The notes beneath the pieces were generated by a model. The model saw nothing but the letters and a program-made list of their open reading frames with translations, was not told the DNA's origin and did not search any database. From Riptortus pedestris (Eukaryota > Arthropoda > Insecta > Hemiptera > Alydidae), in NCBI GenBank assembly GCA_019009955.1, contig CM032228.1:6888001-6952000 (forward strand): a stretch of 64,000 bases of DNA, read 5' to 3'. Shown piece after piece: positions 30,233-41,742 of the stretch. A program made the translations under genes and the position numbers. Numbering within the stretch: the stretch's first letter is position 1; each line of letters begins with the position of its first letter.

Positions 30233-31264
30233 TTAACTTTGATTCATTTTCGCTAGTTTCCTGTTACTATAAGCTAATGATTTTTTAAATCCAGCAGTAA
30301 ATATGCCTTTCACACTCTGTTGATAACTCGAACTAAAGACTATATTTTTGAGACAATCCGCTAACATATCACCTACATCTGGATTTCTAGAAGCTTCTTT
30401 TAACACTTCTTCAGTATCTTTGCGTATGTGCCTACTTCTTGTTTTCCAATACCTTGCAAGGGATTGCTGTGGGACTTTAGGCAGCTGAAACAGATGATAC
30501 ATTCTTGTTTGCCAGTGCATATCCTGCTTGCAGAGTTGATCAATTGATTCGCCCTCAGGTATGTCGACGTATTCTGCAAATGTTGCAATATGAGGCTTAT
30601 AAATTCTTCTGAAATGTTCTACCTGATTAGTAACAATGTTATCGACCTTATTTCTGTTTTCGCCAATAATCATACGAAAATCACCATGATAGGATAAATT
30701 GGCAATAGTAGTATAAAGCTGTCGCTCAGTAAAATATTCGGGGAGAATTAGGAGTGCTGCGTGTAAAGCACTTAACACATTTTGCTTTAGAGCCATTTTT
30801 AAATCTTTACCTCCAGGAAAGATCTCGATAACAGGCTTGTGAAGTCTCCCAGCTAAATAAAGGTATTCCCAATCTAACAAATCATCAATCAGGTCAATTG
30901 TCCTTACTACTCCATATTTAAACATAATTCCTTCTTCGGGGAATGGAATAAGGGTATTGAAATAAACTTTTGCAGGCCATTTTTCTTGAATACCAGCTAC
31001 AAAATGGTGGCCTAAATACTTGATTGCAGAATAATGAGATGGGTTCCAAAGAATATTCTGTCCATGAAATCCAATACTATCATCAACAGCGAATATTACA
31101 TCAACCATAGGATTAGACCCAGTCGCTTTTCCTTGGCCAAATACTCCAGATCCATAAGCAAAGCAGTACCTGAAATATTGTTCAGGGAAAAGAGACAAAA
31201 TCTTCTTAAACAAGGGGGGAACTGTGGGAACAAGGGCTTTAGTATTAGAGACTACCGCCGTCAT
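30233..31264 (-). CDS. TAMM41: Mitochondrial CDP-diacylglycerol synthase / translocator assembly protein 41, intronless
   Basis: Complete 343-aa frame, ATG at 31262-31264 (minus), TAA at 30233-30235, no introns. Tam41 family proteins sit on the matrix side of the inner mitochondrial membrane and convert phosphatidic acid plus CTP to CDP-diacylglycerol, the first step to cardiolipin. Visible family features: a nucleotidyltransferase-like YGSGVFGQ (37-44), the acidic DVIFAVDD (55-62) expected to bind the metal, KYGVV (116-120), LYLAGRLHKPV (135-145), GDFRM..GE (194-202) and the C-terminal KGIFTAGFKKSLAYS. Length fits the family (about 320-390 aa). No strong presequence is obvious. It lies alone between SNX29 and TMEM147, transcribed against both. 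The frame is intact, so it is probably functional; lack of introns in an intron-rich neighbourhood could mean an ancestral single-exon gene or an old retrocopy. Confidence 0.96.
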   Translation of the reverse strand: MTAVVSNTKALVPTVPPLFKKILSLFPEQYFRYCFAYGSGVFGQGKATGSNPMVDVIFAVDDSIGFHGQNILWNPSHYSAIKYLGHHFVAGIQEKWPAKVYFNTLIPFPEEGIMFKYGVVRTIDLIDDLLDWEYLYLAGRLHKPVIEIFPGGKDLKMALKQNVLSALHAALLILPEYFTERQLYTTIANLSYHGDFRMIIGENRNKVDNIVTNQVEHFRRIYKPHIATFAEYVDIPEGESIDQLCKQDMHWQTRMYHLFQLPKVPQQSLARYWKTRSRHIRKDTEEVLKEASRNPDVGDMLADCLKNIVFSSSYQQSVKGIFTAGFKKSLAYSNRKLAKMNQS

Positions 31265-31467
31265 GGATTATAACAACAAAACTACAAAATCTACGTTAAA
31301 TATCCATAATATAATATTTCTCAAAGGTTACATTACTGGTTATAAAAAGGAGGTATCAGATATTTTACAGTATATAGCAAAGAGGTTATAAAGAGAACAA
31401 GAAATTAAATTAATCAAACATGTTCAGGTGACGGAATCAATGTTGCTAGATCTGGGTAATCTTACCA

Positions 31468-32491
31468 TCCATCACACAGGGGCTACGTAAATTAAGCAGA
31501 TTCCCCATATGAATTTCTACAATAGAGAAATCTGCATACTGCTAACACTTAATACCACTGTGAATAAATACAAACGGTAATGAGAAATCTTAAACTTATT
31601 TTAATGAGCTCCCAAGGGAAACGGCTTGTGAATTGTAAACAAATAGGCCTGCCAGCTGCACAAATAGATAGACATATTCTTTAAGGGGAAGAAAAACAAT
31701 TCTAATATATATCAGAATATAACATATTAATTTTATTGCAAACTATTTAGTATATCCAGTACTGTAATGCATCAGAATAATTTTTATCCCGATCACTCAA
31801 ATATTAGTAGTCAAAGAACTAAAGGAGGGGGAGGGTTGCATCAACAGAACTTATTCGCACATATCTCACAAAATAGAAGCTTACACGAGTCTCTAAACCA
31901 ATTTCACGAGAGACGAATAGTTGCAGAAACTGCCGAATTAATTTTCGCCGGTTTCACGAATATCTCGGTTAATATTCAAGATAAGAGAAAAAATGTATAT
32001 AACAATATTTATAGTACATTTAATTTGCAATAAGATTGATTCTATACACTTTTTCGATCCGACTTATAGTAACGGAGGTATTTCAAGTTTTCAAAATTCT
32101 CCTCCTCTGACCCCCCCCCCCTGGTCCGATTTCAGCCATTACAGAACTTGATCTTTCTTGTTACATAAAACGATTAGGTGAAAGTGTAGTTTAGTCCCAC
32201 CTTGGTTGCGCACTTTTCAAAATGACGACCGCGACCATTTTGTTTTTCTAACTTTCTTTTTTAACACTTTAGAGACTGCATTCAAAAATTTCCAAAATAC
32301 GCCATTGGTGGTTTAAACCGAGGGTGGGGATTTTAATTTTAACTCACCTACTTTTTTGGATCCTTAGACGTTGACGAAACAAGATGGCGTACGGGGTGAT
32401 TAAACTACACTTTAGCCAACGATTAAATATCGAGTTTGGTAAAGATCAAACGAAAATTGCGGCTGTGTAATGTTAATTTAAGTTCTCAATA
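31468..32491 (-). mobile_element. Helentron-like copy, interrupted and 5' truncated
   Basis: 3' end ATCCATCACACAGGGGCTAC at left. The interior runs to AAACGAAAATTGCGGCTGTG (about 32467), then the 5' end is missing and a second copy begins. Carries the GG-ended element at 32177-32417. Its left end lies about 200 bp upstream of TAMM41. Confidence 0.8.
32177..32417. mobile_element. 241-bp MITE with GG ends and 8-bp duplication
   Basis: Flanked by AACGATTA at 32169-32176 and 32418-32425. Ends GGTGAAAGTGTAGTTTA and, reversed, GGCTAAAGTGTAGTTTA. Removing it restores the Helentron interior. GG termini with 8-bp duplications suggest Merlin, but hAT cannot be excluded. Confidence 0.85.
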
Positions 32492-32914
32492 TTAGCAGAT
32501 TTCCCTTAAGGAATATCAGCTATTGAGGTCATACTCATGACACGATTTTCAAAATTTTCTTCAAATGTCCATCGATCCTACCAAGGAGATGACGAAACGG
32601 ACGTCCGTTCAAAATAATATATAGTCTGCTAACGCTCCAGAGGGAGCATTTTTTCTTATTGCAAATTAAATTTACTATAAATATTGTTATATACATTTAT
32701 TCTCTATGTTGAATATTAACCGAGATATTTGCATTTTTATCAAGTGTTGCGGATAACGGACGAAATGAGTTTGGCTAACTTCGGTTCTAGTCGTGAGTTT
32801 CCGCCAAAAGCTAGTTTGGCCGTTTCTGTAACCGTTCGGCTTTCGTGAAATTTCTCTATTGTAAAACTTCACGTGGGAGATCTGCTTAGTTTACGCAGCC
32901 CCTGCGTGACGGAC
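32492..32914 (+). mobile_element. Helentron-like copy, short subfamily
   Basis: Starts TTAGCAGATTTCCCTTAAGG, ends CTGCGTGACGGAC before a T run; 423 bp, interior mostly deleted. Confidence 0.86.
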
Positions 32915-32934
32915 TTTTTATTTATTAAGTGGTT

Positions 32935-33005
32935 CGTCTTTGTTTCAATTGGTAAGCCTAGAGTCGTGAGTTCGAGTTCTGCCGGGACAAAAGGAATTTA
33001 CTTAG
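32935..33005 (+). mobile_element. SINE head fragment
   Basis: GGTAAGCCTAGAGTCGTGAG, TTCGAGTTCTGCCGGG, then AAAGGAATTTACTTAGTGAC: the tRNA-like B-box portion of the local SINE, joined to a Helitron. Confidence 0.6.
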
Positions 33006-33388
33006 TGACACATTTTTATATATATAATTCTACTGTCCGTGTGAATGTCACTGAACTGCTCCTAAACGGCGGGACCGATTTGAATGATTTTTTGGTATGC
33101 GTTTGGGTGACGCCCTGGATGGTTTAGATTCACAAATAAGCCCGGCAGATGGAGCAGGAGTGGGGGTTGTAAGGGACGCCTAAAAATGAAAATAGCGATA
33201 TTGCGTTTCCTATTGGTTTTTCGGCAAATGTGCCCATAATAAAAGTTGTATATTTTGTTATTTAGAGGAACGTTTGTTATATGCGTTTTTGTCGTATAAC
33301 AAAGTATAAACGAGATATGCACTAAAACATTATTGTGGGAATCAACCATTATATTGGGCTCTAGCGTTTGAACCGAACTTAACAAAAC

Positions 33389-34040
33389 GGTACTTGTGTA
33401 TTATATCCACCACATTTTAGTTCCAGTAGTTCCACGCTAGAGTGCGCTACTATTTTAAGTAGTACGATTCATCGCCCGCAAGGGAGGTTATACTTACCTT
33501 ATAACCTTCTACGGAATTATAATGATAAATCAAAGAAAACACAATTTTTAAAAATAAAACATTTTATTCACATTTAGGCGGGAAATGTGTGGAAGTACAT
33601 TATAAAATGCACTGAAATGTGTCTCCATTTCCTTTCCCATGGTGCTGTCGCCATATGAATTCTACCAAATATGATTAAATGCATTACAAAATGGAATTTT
33701 ACTTCCTTCGAACCAAGTGCCGACTTGCTCACCACACTTTCTTACATTACACTTCCAAAAAAGACTTTTTTTTTCCACTATAAAGTTTCATACAATGTGA
33801 TTTAGAACACTTTCTTCTGATAGCCAAAATATTCCTCTCCAGTAAATATTTAACAGCGTCTTCTTCAGTCGTTGGCAAATCCCAAAGAGGCATTTTTAAA
33901 GGACTAAAAAACAATAAACAGCAAACGCAAATAAACAAAGAACGCAACTATGACAAAAGATAACCTCATTAGCCTGGGAGAGCGCATTCTAGCGTGGAAC
34001 TAGTGGAACTAAAATGTGGTGGATATAATACACAAGTACC
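33389..34040. mobile_element. Merlin-type DNA transposon, non-autonomous, 652 bp
   Basis: Near-perfect TIRs of about 57 bp starting GGTACTTGTGTATTATATCC, flanked by AACAAAAC at 33381-33388 and 34041-34048. A minus-strand remnant (below) resembles the N-terminus of the IS1016/ISXO2-like transposase of Merlin elements. Confidence 0.88.
33747..33890 (-). pseudogene. Merlin transposase N-terminal remnant
   Basis: From an internal methionine the frame reads MPLWDLPTTEEDAVKYLLER, then NILAIRRKCSKSHCMKLYSG. This fits the family start (short hydrophobic, EDAV.fLqerG, then C..C..M.L). It stops before the DDE core, so it is inactive. Confidence 0.6.
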
Positions 34041-34087
34041 AACAAAACTCTATATGTAAATTAGCATTAATTCTTCCATGATTATAA

Positions 34088-34278
34088 TTATTATTATTTA
34101 TTAACGTCCACTTTTTGCAACTTAGGCTAATCGGGACGGGTTATCTACAGGTTACCACCCTTTTCTAGCCAGGGTGGGATTTTAGGACGTTATTTAATGA
34201 ATTTCGTCACTAAATAATTTCCTTTGCCCAGGCAAGAATCGAACTGGCCACTCTAGGTTTACCATGTGAGATAAAGGG
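34088..34278 (-). mobile_element. Young SINE with target duplication
   Basis: Flanked by CCATGATTATAA at 34076-34087 and 34279-34290. Minus strand: CTCACATGGTAAACCTAGAG, B-box-like AGTTCGATTCTTGCC, body, then an (AATAATA) tail. Defines the SINE ends best. Confidence 0.9.
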
Positions 34279-34526
34279 CCATGATTATAAGCTATATTAA
34301 CTTTTATAGGTTCCAACGGGAGTAGAGCTTATAAGGGAGGTTTGAATAAAAAATTCGACATATTTCATTTTCTATTTGTTTCTAGGCAAACGTGCACATA
34401 ACTAAAGTTGTTTTTTGTGTTATTAAAAGTAGCCTTTGTTTTAAACATAATATTATTAAATTTAATATCCTAATCTCTTGAAATATCATGCAACACAACG
34501 TCTGTCAAGTCCGCTAGTTAAATATA

Positions 34527-34650
34527 ATTTTGTGTCCCACCCTGACTAGAATAGGTTGGAAACCTTTAAATAACCTCCGAGAAAAGAGTTTTAATATATA
34601 GATAAGCTGTCCCAATTTGCTATTATAGTACAAAGTGGATGCTAATGATT
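34527..34650 (+). mobile_element. Old SINE body fragment
   Basis: GTCCCACCCTGACTAGAATAGG ... AAACC ... AAGCTGTCCCAATTTGC, with an internal 25-bp insertion. Confidence 0.65.
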
Positions 34651-35044
34651 ATGATTTGTGTATTTTCGATAGTCCTGTGTGACTGGGGATGCTTTTATTT
34701 GTAGTTGGTTAGTAATATAAATTTTGTGCCAAGACGAGTCCAAACTGAGCAAAATGGGGCGCGCATGCGCTGTACAGTAGTTTGTACCAGTCCAATTTAG
34801 CTATGCACGTCACGTCATTTTGCTGACGGTTTGGACTTGTGTTTCAATAAACGAGTATATCCCTGATTGTGATTTATTTTACTCACCGTGTTCCGGAAAG
34901 AGAAATGGGAGTGAGAATCGGTTGAACGTTTATTCTACTAGACTCGCCAATAGTGTAATCAGTCAGTTGTTCATATTACCCAACAAGTTATAAAGGTAGG
35001 TCATAGAAGTAAACACCAATGGTTCTGTATTGTATAGCCTTGCA

Positions 35045-35150
35045 GTGATTATTTTTTTTCTATTTATTATTTACGACCACTTTATGCTACTATGGCTAAT
35101 CGGGACGGGTTATCTACAGGTTACACCTCTTTTCTATTTCCTTGCAGTGA
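35045..35150 (-). mobile_element. SINE tail fragment
   Basis: CGACCACTTTATGCTACTATGG, CTAATCGGGACGGGTTATC, TACAGGTTACACC: reverse complement of the SINE 3' half. About 420 bp upstream of the TMEM147 start. Confidence 0.75.
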
Positions 35151-35568
35151 ATAACATTTACACACTGTAGTCTTAACATTTCTCAAACAAAGACAGGTTC
35201 CACGGCTATGGTACTTAATAATGATATACTAAATACTGGACACTTAATAATTATAACTATCCATCATTATGGTCCATTTCTTGATTGTGTTTTGAACAGA
35301 AACTTGGGTTTCGCTGGGAATTCATTTTTACTTATTCCTCAAGTTTCTAAATATTAAACAAATTTGTTGAAGCTACCAGACACATTTGACAACACATGTA
35401 AACAATAGATGGGAAATATGAAAATATTGTGAACTCATGTTGTTTTGATGAAGTCAATTTTGATATCTTGCTAAGAGCAGATTGAAGAAATAAGTTTACT
35501 TCTTTGGCTGGTATTGGGTAACCTAGAGTGATCTGGTCATGTTATAGCTCGTGATAATAAATTTTGAA

Positions 35569-35645
35569 ATGACCTTATATCATTTTGGAAATTGTTTAGC
35601 TTTAGTTTATATTCCTTACCATCTTACATATAAGTATTCTGGACT
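35569..35645 (+). CDS. TMEM147: TMEM147 exon 1
   Basis: ATG at 35569 preceded by AATTTTGAA; donor GTGAGT at 35646. Encodes 25 residues plus two bases, including HFGNC. Found by matching the family N-terminus, as the exon is too short to stand out otherwise. Confidence 0.93.
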
Positions 35646-38600
35646 GTGAGTTCTTTCATTTTAAAGTGTCGTTTTTATTTGTTCAATAGTGTATTATTTA
35701 TGAGAATTTAGTTGAAATTCTATTATATTTTAAAATCCTTTTGTAGAAATTAGTTAAAAATTTTACAATTTGCATCTTAGGAGTGTTGGAGATTCTCCTG
35801 AAGAACATAGATTTTATTAATTGCCTCTGCACTAATTCACCCCTCCCACTCTAAGTTTAGTGACCTGTTCAATTGTTCCATAGACATGTGCCCACTACAT
35901 TTTTCATTGAATTACTTACTTTAAGTAGTAGAATTATTTTAAATTTATTTTGAGTGCATAGTACTGGTTTGCATGTTTTTGTTCAGGATGAGAAACTGTT
36001 TTGTACGATTACACTTTTATAATTTGAAAATTAAAGTTTAAATCTTTATGGCCTGAATTGAAGATATTGTTGTTAAGAATTAGCTTTATTATATTATGAA
36101 ACTGACTGTGTTTTTATGAATATTTTTATTGTAAGTAGATCTTCATTCTCTTCCCCCTCCAACAAAAGAAAAGCTGATTTTCTGTTTATTTTTTTTTTTT
36201 TTACTGGGGCTCAGGTTACCATGCGAGTTAAGGGGTTGATTACAATTATTGTTCACCTTCATTAGCGATGATCTATGCTATCCCTAATTAATTTCATTAT
36301 ATCCTTATAAAAGGGTCTCAGGATAATCATGTGAGCTGCGACGTACCAATATCACGTTTGGTAAACCTAGAGTGGTGGTTTTTTTGTTATTCTCACCTTT
36401 TAGTTTTTGTAATTAGTTTTGTATTCTATCTTTTTATTGTTCCTTTATTGCATTCGATTTTTGTTTACTGTTCGATTTCTGTTTTTTGGTTCATTTCTAT
36501 TTTGTGTTCCATGTCTGTTTTTGGTTTTCCATTTTGTTTTCTGTGTTCTATTTCTTTTTTTAGCTTTCCATTTTGTTTTTATGTTCCATTTCTGTTTTTC
36601 GTTTCAGTTCTGTTTTCTGTTATAATTTTGTTTTTTACTTTGTATGCTGCATTTTTGTTGTTCGTGTTCAATTTCTGTTATGTTGTTTTATTTTCGTTTA
36701 AATTATTTTTGTTTCATTTTTTAATTTTATACAGTTTTTTTTTTTCTGAGCAACATCACCACAGTTGCAAAGCTCCAAATAAATAAATAAAATAGTGTGG
36801 TGGGTTTGATTCCTGCCTGGGCAATAGGCTATTTATTTAGTTACAAATCTATAGTCCCACCCTGGCTAGAAAAGGGTGGTAACCTGTACCAATTAGCCAT
36901 TGCAGTACAAAGTGGATGCTAATAAATCACATTAATTTTTTTACTTTTTAGTGAAAAACATTTTTTGTGGACATTATTTTTGTTGTTTCCTTTACTCCTC
37001 ATGAGGACTGCGAACCAGTCATATGGAGTGTTCACAGAAAATTAGATAGAGATAGCTTGTGCATATTTTGGTTTTAGATTTCCTTAGTGTGATTTGATCT
37101 TTGTACTGAGTGTTGTACATATTTTACAAGATAATTTAAGATAATTCAATTCACAATAGTAGGTCATAGGTGCATATGATGAATAATGTGCTAATAATTA
37201 TTAATGAGAGGTAATATGTGCTTGTTCCTTTTCCTAGAGACTAAATTATAGATAATGGTACTAAATTTAGAGGATAACATAAATCATTGATCTTTTCCTC
37301 CCATAACTTATTTATTTCAAAATTGGTGTGATTGAAGTAACGCCAATACAATAAAATGCCTTACGTAGAAGTGGATTACTTATAAATAAATTACTATTTC
37401 TCAAGTAAAAATTAATTCACTTCTCTAGTTTCTTTAATGAGTATTGCATCCAATGAAGAATAGTATAGTATGTTCTAAAAAAAATGTAGAATGCTCTAAT
37501 TTTAATGAATTTTTAATCTGTTTAGTTATTGTATTATATGTGAAAAGATTTGTTTTCCTCTTGGTGAGGATTAAACATTTTATAATCTAACTTCAGCTGG
37601 TAATAATAAACGTCCGATCCTTTCACAGACTTTTATTACAGGATAAGGTGGAGAGACTCCAGTAAGATAGTGAGGGGAGCGTATTCCTTTCTGTCAAGTA
37701 GCTATGAGTATGGAGGCATGAACCTTTGAAATTATTTAGTGCTGCAATAAATGTCTGTGGTGGAAAATTGACATTGATTATACCAGGCCCTAATCCAGCC
37801 TGATTAGTCTTTCCGAGACCACGACATTGTAGAGCAGTAAAAAAAAAGATATTTTTCATTCTACATCTCATGGCACAGCTTTGATGGGAGATTTGGCTGT
37901 CAGCTTGATGTAGTCTCATTCCTATTGTGGTGGTGTTATGGACCAAAGGTCACTATTTGCTTTATTTTAGTAGCTACTGAATTGCCTCATGGTGCTGAGT
38001 ACATGCTGAGCAACATATGGAAGTCTAATCTTGAAGCCTTCATAATAATCCTTTTATGTTGAAATAAAATTTAGTGTGCAATCTCTGTTCTTGAAACTAA
38101 CACCTTTAGAACAACTGTAATAGTTCTACCCACTAGATGACTGCTGCCTCCTGTAAAGCAGATATTCGGAAGCCATTTATTTTCTCTAGATTCAGGAGTG
38201 GCTTCATTGGTCAATTTTTGCACTGATTTTTTTTTTTTTTTATAAGAATATACAAAATTGTAAATACCAAGACCGTATTTAATCAAACTCTAAATATTAT
38301 TAATAACTTCCTTTATTTATAACTTTTCTGGGAATGCTATTAAAATGTCTTAAGCACATATTAGAGATTAAACAGGTAGTTAACCGGTTGATATACTGAG
38401 GCAATTCGTACTCTTAATTAGAAATACTCTTAAAGGCAGGCTACTGCTTGTTTTCTCTCAAATACGAAATCCTTTAAAATTTATATAAGTTGGAAATATA
38501 TAGTTCACTGCCACTAGTTTTGGTGCTCAACACTAAATGATTCCATTATGAACGATGTAACTCTATTTCATTCAAATATGAATAGTTTGGGACATTTTGT

Positions 38601-41600
38601 AGACAACAATCACTTCTCTTCATTTATTAATCCTTTCTGCACGTTTCACTTTCTCGGAAGCCTCTTCGGGAGATTACTCTACTTATCATATGCCTGTAGT
38701 ACCTTCTGCTCAGAGAGCCATGCCAATACTAAATCATAAATGGCCGACCCTATAGAAAAAAGCTGACTATAGGAATCAGCTAATGTAATATAGATTATTT
38801 TGCTCCAAACTCAATAGATTTCCAAATGAAGTACAGTCCAATTTTCCTTTCTATTCAGTTATTCTGCTGTTATTACCATGATGTATATAGTGGTGATTGG
38901 ACAATTGGTAAATTGATATTTCGAAGTAAACTTCTATTTCGATTAGTGGCAGTAAGGTGAAAAATTGTATATATTGCTAAAGTCCATTTTGTCTTTACTA
39001 CTTTAATACTAACACAAGAACATTCTCTTTTCTGTTATACTATTCTCTTGAGTAGTAAATCTAAGGAAGTCTGAAGTCATAATTCAAATTTTAATCCAAC
39101 TTTTTAGAAAATACACTCTAAAGAACATTTTAATATGGTTTTGATGGAACCGATGCTATTGAGACGTTTATGAGACAAATTTATATTTTTGCTTGTGAGT
39201 TAACTTCCCTCCTGTTTTTGCTGTTAAGTACAAAATAATATCTGTTGATGTTATCCATTCCTTTCAAGGAACTGCAAGCAATTTCTGAATCCTGTTCAGC
39301 CATTCCCTTGTAAATGAGGGAAATAATATTCAGAGACTGGATGTAAGCAATCAACAATTTGAATTCATACATCGAAATTACTTTTTAATAACTTAACATA
39401 TAATCTAAACAGAATTTATTATATATTTGTTTGACAATTTTCAAAGGAAATATAAATTTAAAATGTAGATATTTAACACTGGATGGAGTGTTTAGTTTGA
39501 AAACACACTGTCACCTTTAAATACACTGTTTGTGGAAGGGACATCTGTTTTGTTTCATCTTACTTAAATTTTGATCCCCTGAAACAAAAACAAAAAAATT
39601 AGTTATACCCCCTAAATTCAAGTATAATTTCAGACTATCCTTAAGAGTTTAATTTATATAGATTTTTAACAATTATTAATCGACTCATGTTTGTGTTACA
39701 GATCTGAATATGGAGCATTTTGGAAGTGTATCCAGGCTGGAGGAATATACATCATTACTCAGCTGTGTAAAATGCTTCTCCTGGCAACGTTTTTCCCAAT
39801 GTCAGACAATAGTATCCATGGACAAATGGATGTCTTTGGGGTAAAGTCCTTCAATTATATTTTATAGCTCCTATACTATTGGTCACTGATTACTGAAAAT
39901 AGCATAGACTTTCCCTTCCTAAATTAAGTATTAGACAATCTATATTATTAGTGAATTTCACTTAAGAGAAATACGCCATTCAGCTTGTAGTCAGTGGAAT
40001 AATTCAAAAATGTCTTCTAATATCAGTCAATTCTATCTAGTAGATTATGAAATTGAGGTTCGTTCAAATTCATTTTATTTATATCTATATACTTTTCTCT
40101 TAATGTTCCTACTCGAATAAAGTGGTTCAAGATATAACAGCTTATTATTAATATCAAATGAGTAGGAGTAAGGGTTTAATGAAGGCTGAAAACTATAACT
40201 GCAAATATCGGGTGGTTCGATAATTAATGTCGTTTTTTCTGATAAGATTGTTTGAAATGCATATTTCAGGTAGTATTGATTGTGTGGCTTTGATTATAAT
40301 ATACTATTTTAAAGATTAGACTTTGGACTATGTCCAGTAAATAACTGAGTCTGATTAGTAAACAACAAGTTGGTTAAAAATTCAGTTGAAAATGGACAAT
40401 CAAAGAGAGCATTATCGGCATATTTTATTGTTTTACATCCGAAAGGGCAAAAATGCGCTACAAGCTCGGAAAAAATTATGTGAAGTTTATGGTGAGGACT
40501 GTCTTACTGATCGCCAGTGTCAGCGTTGGTTTGCTCGCTTTCGCTCTGGAAATTTTAATGTGCAAGATGCACCACATACTGGTCGTCCAACCACTACTGA
40601 TGACGACAAAATAAAGGCGTTAATCGAAACCAACCGGCGTATGACAACTCGAGAGATAGCAGAGAAGCTCGACATATCGAATTCAACCGTTTACTTGCAC
40701 TTACAACAGCTTGGTTACGTAAGCAAACTGGATGTTTGGGTTCCTCACAAATTAAAGGATATCCACCTCAACAAACGCATTAACATATGCGACTCTTTGC
40801 ATATGTTAAGTTATGTTAATGTCTTGACAACTCGTCAAAAATTAACAGAGCTCAATTGGGAACTGATGCCACATCCACCATATAGCCCTGACTTAGCACC
40901 ATCAGATTACCATTTGTTTGGCTCCAATCAAAACCATTTCAATGGTAAAACTTTTGATTCTGATGAGGCGTTTAAAAATGAGTTGGACCAGTTCTTTGCT
41001 TCTAAAAACCAAGGCTTCTTCGAACGTGGAATTTTTTAACTCACCGAAAGATGGCAAAAGGTAATCCAACAAAAAGGTCAATATATCATTGATTAATGTT
41101 ATAGTTAATATAAATAAAATCTAAAATCCCACCCTGGCTAGAAAAGGGTGGTAACCTGTAGATAACCCGTCCCGATTAGCCTAAGTTGCAAAAAGTGGAC
41201 GTTAATAAATAAATAATAATAATAATATAAATAAATTCATTTTGAAAAATATAAAAAAAAAATGACATTAATTATCGAACAACCACCAATATCTCATTTA
41301 ATATTTAAGATAGAGAAAAATGTCTATAGCAACATTTACAGGTCATTAAATTTGCTATAAGATTGGTTCTATACAACTTTTCAATCAAGGCTTAAAGAGG
41401 TATATTTCGAATTTTTGAAATTCCCCCACTAAACGCTCCCCCCCCCCTAGGAGTTTATATCTGCACCTAGGAACTCCTGACTAATACATTTAGCCCGTTT
41501 TTCAATTACATGCTCAGCGATTATTCTGGTCCAATGATGACTTAATTAAATAATAATTTAAATGTGAAAAAATGAAGTGGGCAATGCTTAGTTTCTAAAA

Positions 41601-41700
41601 ACAAAATATAATGTGGAGTTTTTTTGAAGTGAGAAAATTAAAGAAAGTCCATCCTGCAGGGGTTGCATAAACAATGTAGATTTCCCACGTGAAGTTTTAC

Positions 41701-41742
<42 letters not shown>

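Larger units (their letters stand above)
33010..34470 (+). mobile_element. Helitron copy hosting a Merlin and a SINE
   Basis: Opens with a (TA)n start and CTACTGTCCGTGTGAATG, AAACGGCGGGACCGATTTG, then the repeat units GGAGCAGGAGTGGGGGTTG. It is split by 33389-34040 and 34088-34278; sequence on both sides is continuous apart from target duplications. The 3' hairpin end is missing. Confidence 0.75.
40208..41289 (+). mobile_element. Mariner element, internally deleted
   Basis: TIRs TCGGGTGGTTCGATAATT and, reversed, TTGGTGGTTGTTCGATAATT; TA duplication at 40206-40207 and 41290-41291. Contains a 217-codon transposase remnant and a SINE. In TMEM147 intron 2. Confidence 0.9.
40090..41460 (-). mobile_element. 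Helentron fragment hosting a mariner
   Basis: Left part 40120-40207 (ATAACAGCTTATTATTAAT, GTAGGAGTAAGGGTTTA, ACTGCAAATA) continues at 41290 (TATCTCATTTAATATTTAAG) to about 41460; the mariner at 40208-41289 sits between. Confidence 0.75.

Noticed and set aside
36331..36786. 151-aa hydrophobic frame that looks like a membrane protein
   Set aside because: It is the translation of a T-rich degenerate repeat; the F/L/V richness is compositional.
37623..37946. 107-aa minus frame in TMEM147 intron 1
   Set aside because: No recognised motif, no splice model and no neighbouring frames; kept only as an unexplained stretch.
41705..41742. Regular CA repeats and tandem 280-300-bp Helitron units as a CRISPR-like array
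   Set aside because: A simple microsatellite and transposon-internal tandem repeats; no short repeat-spacer periodicity.
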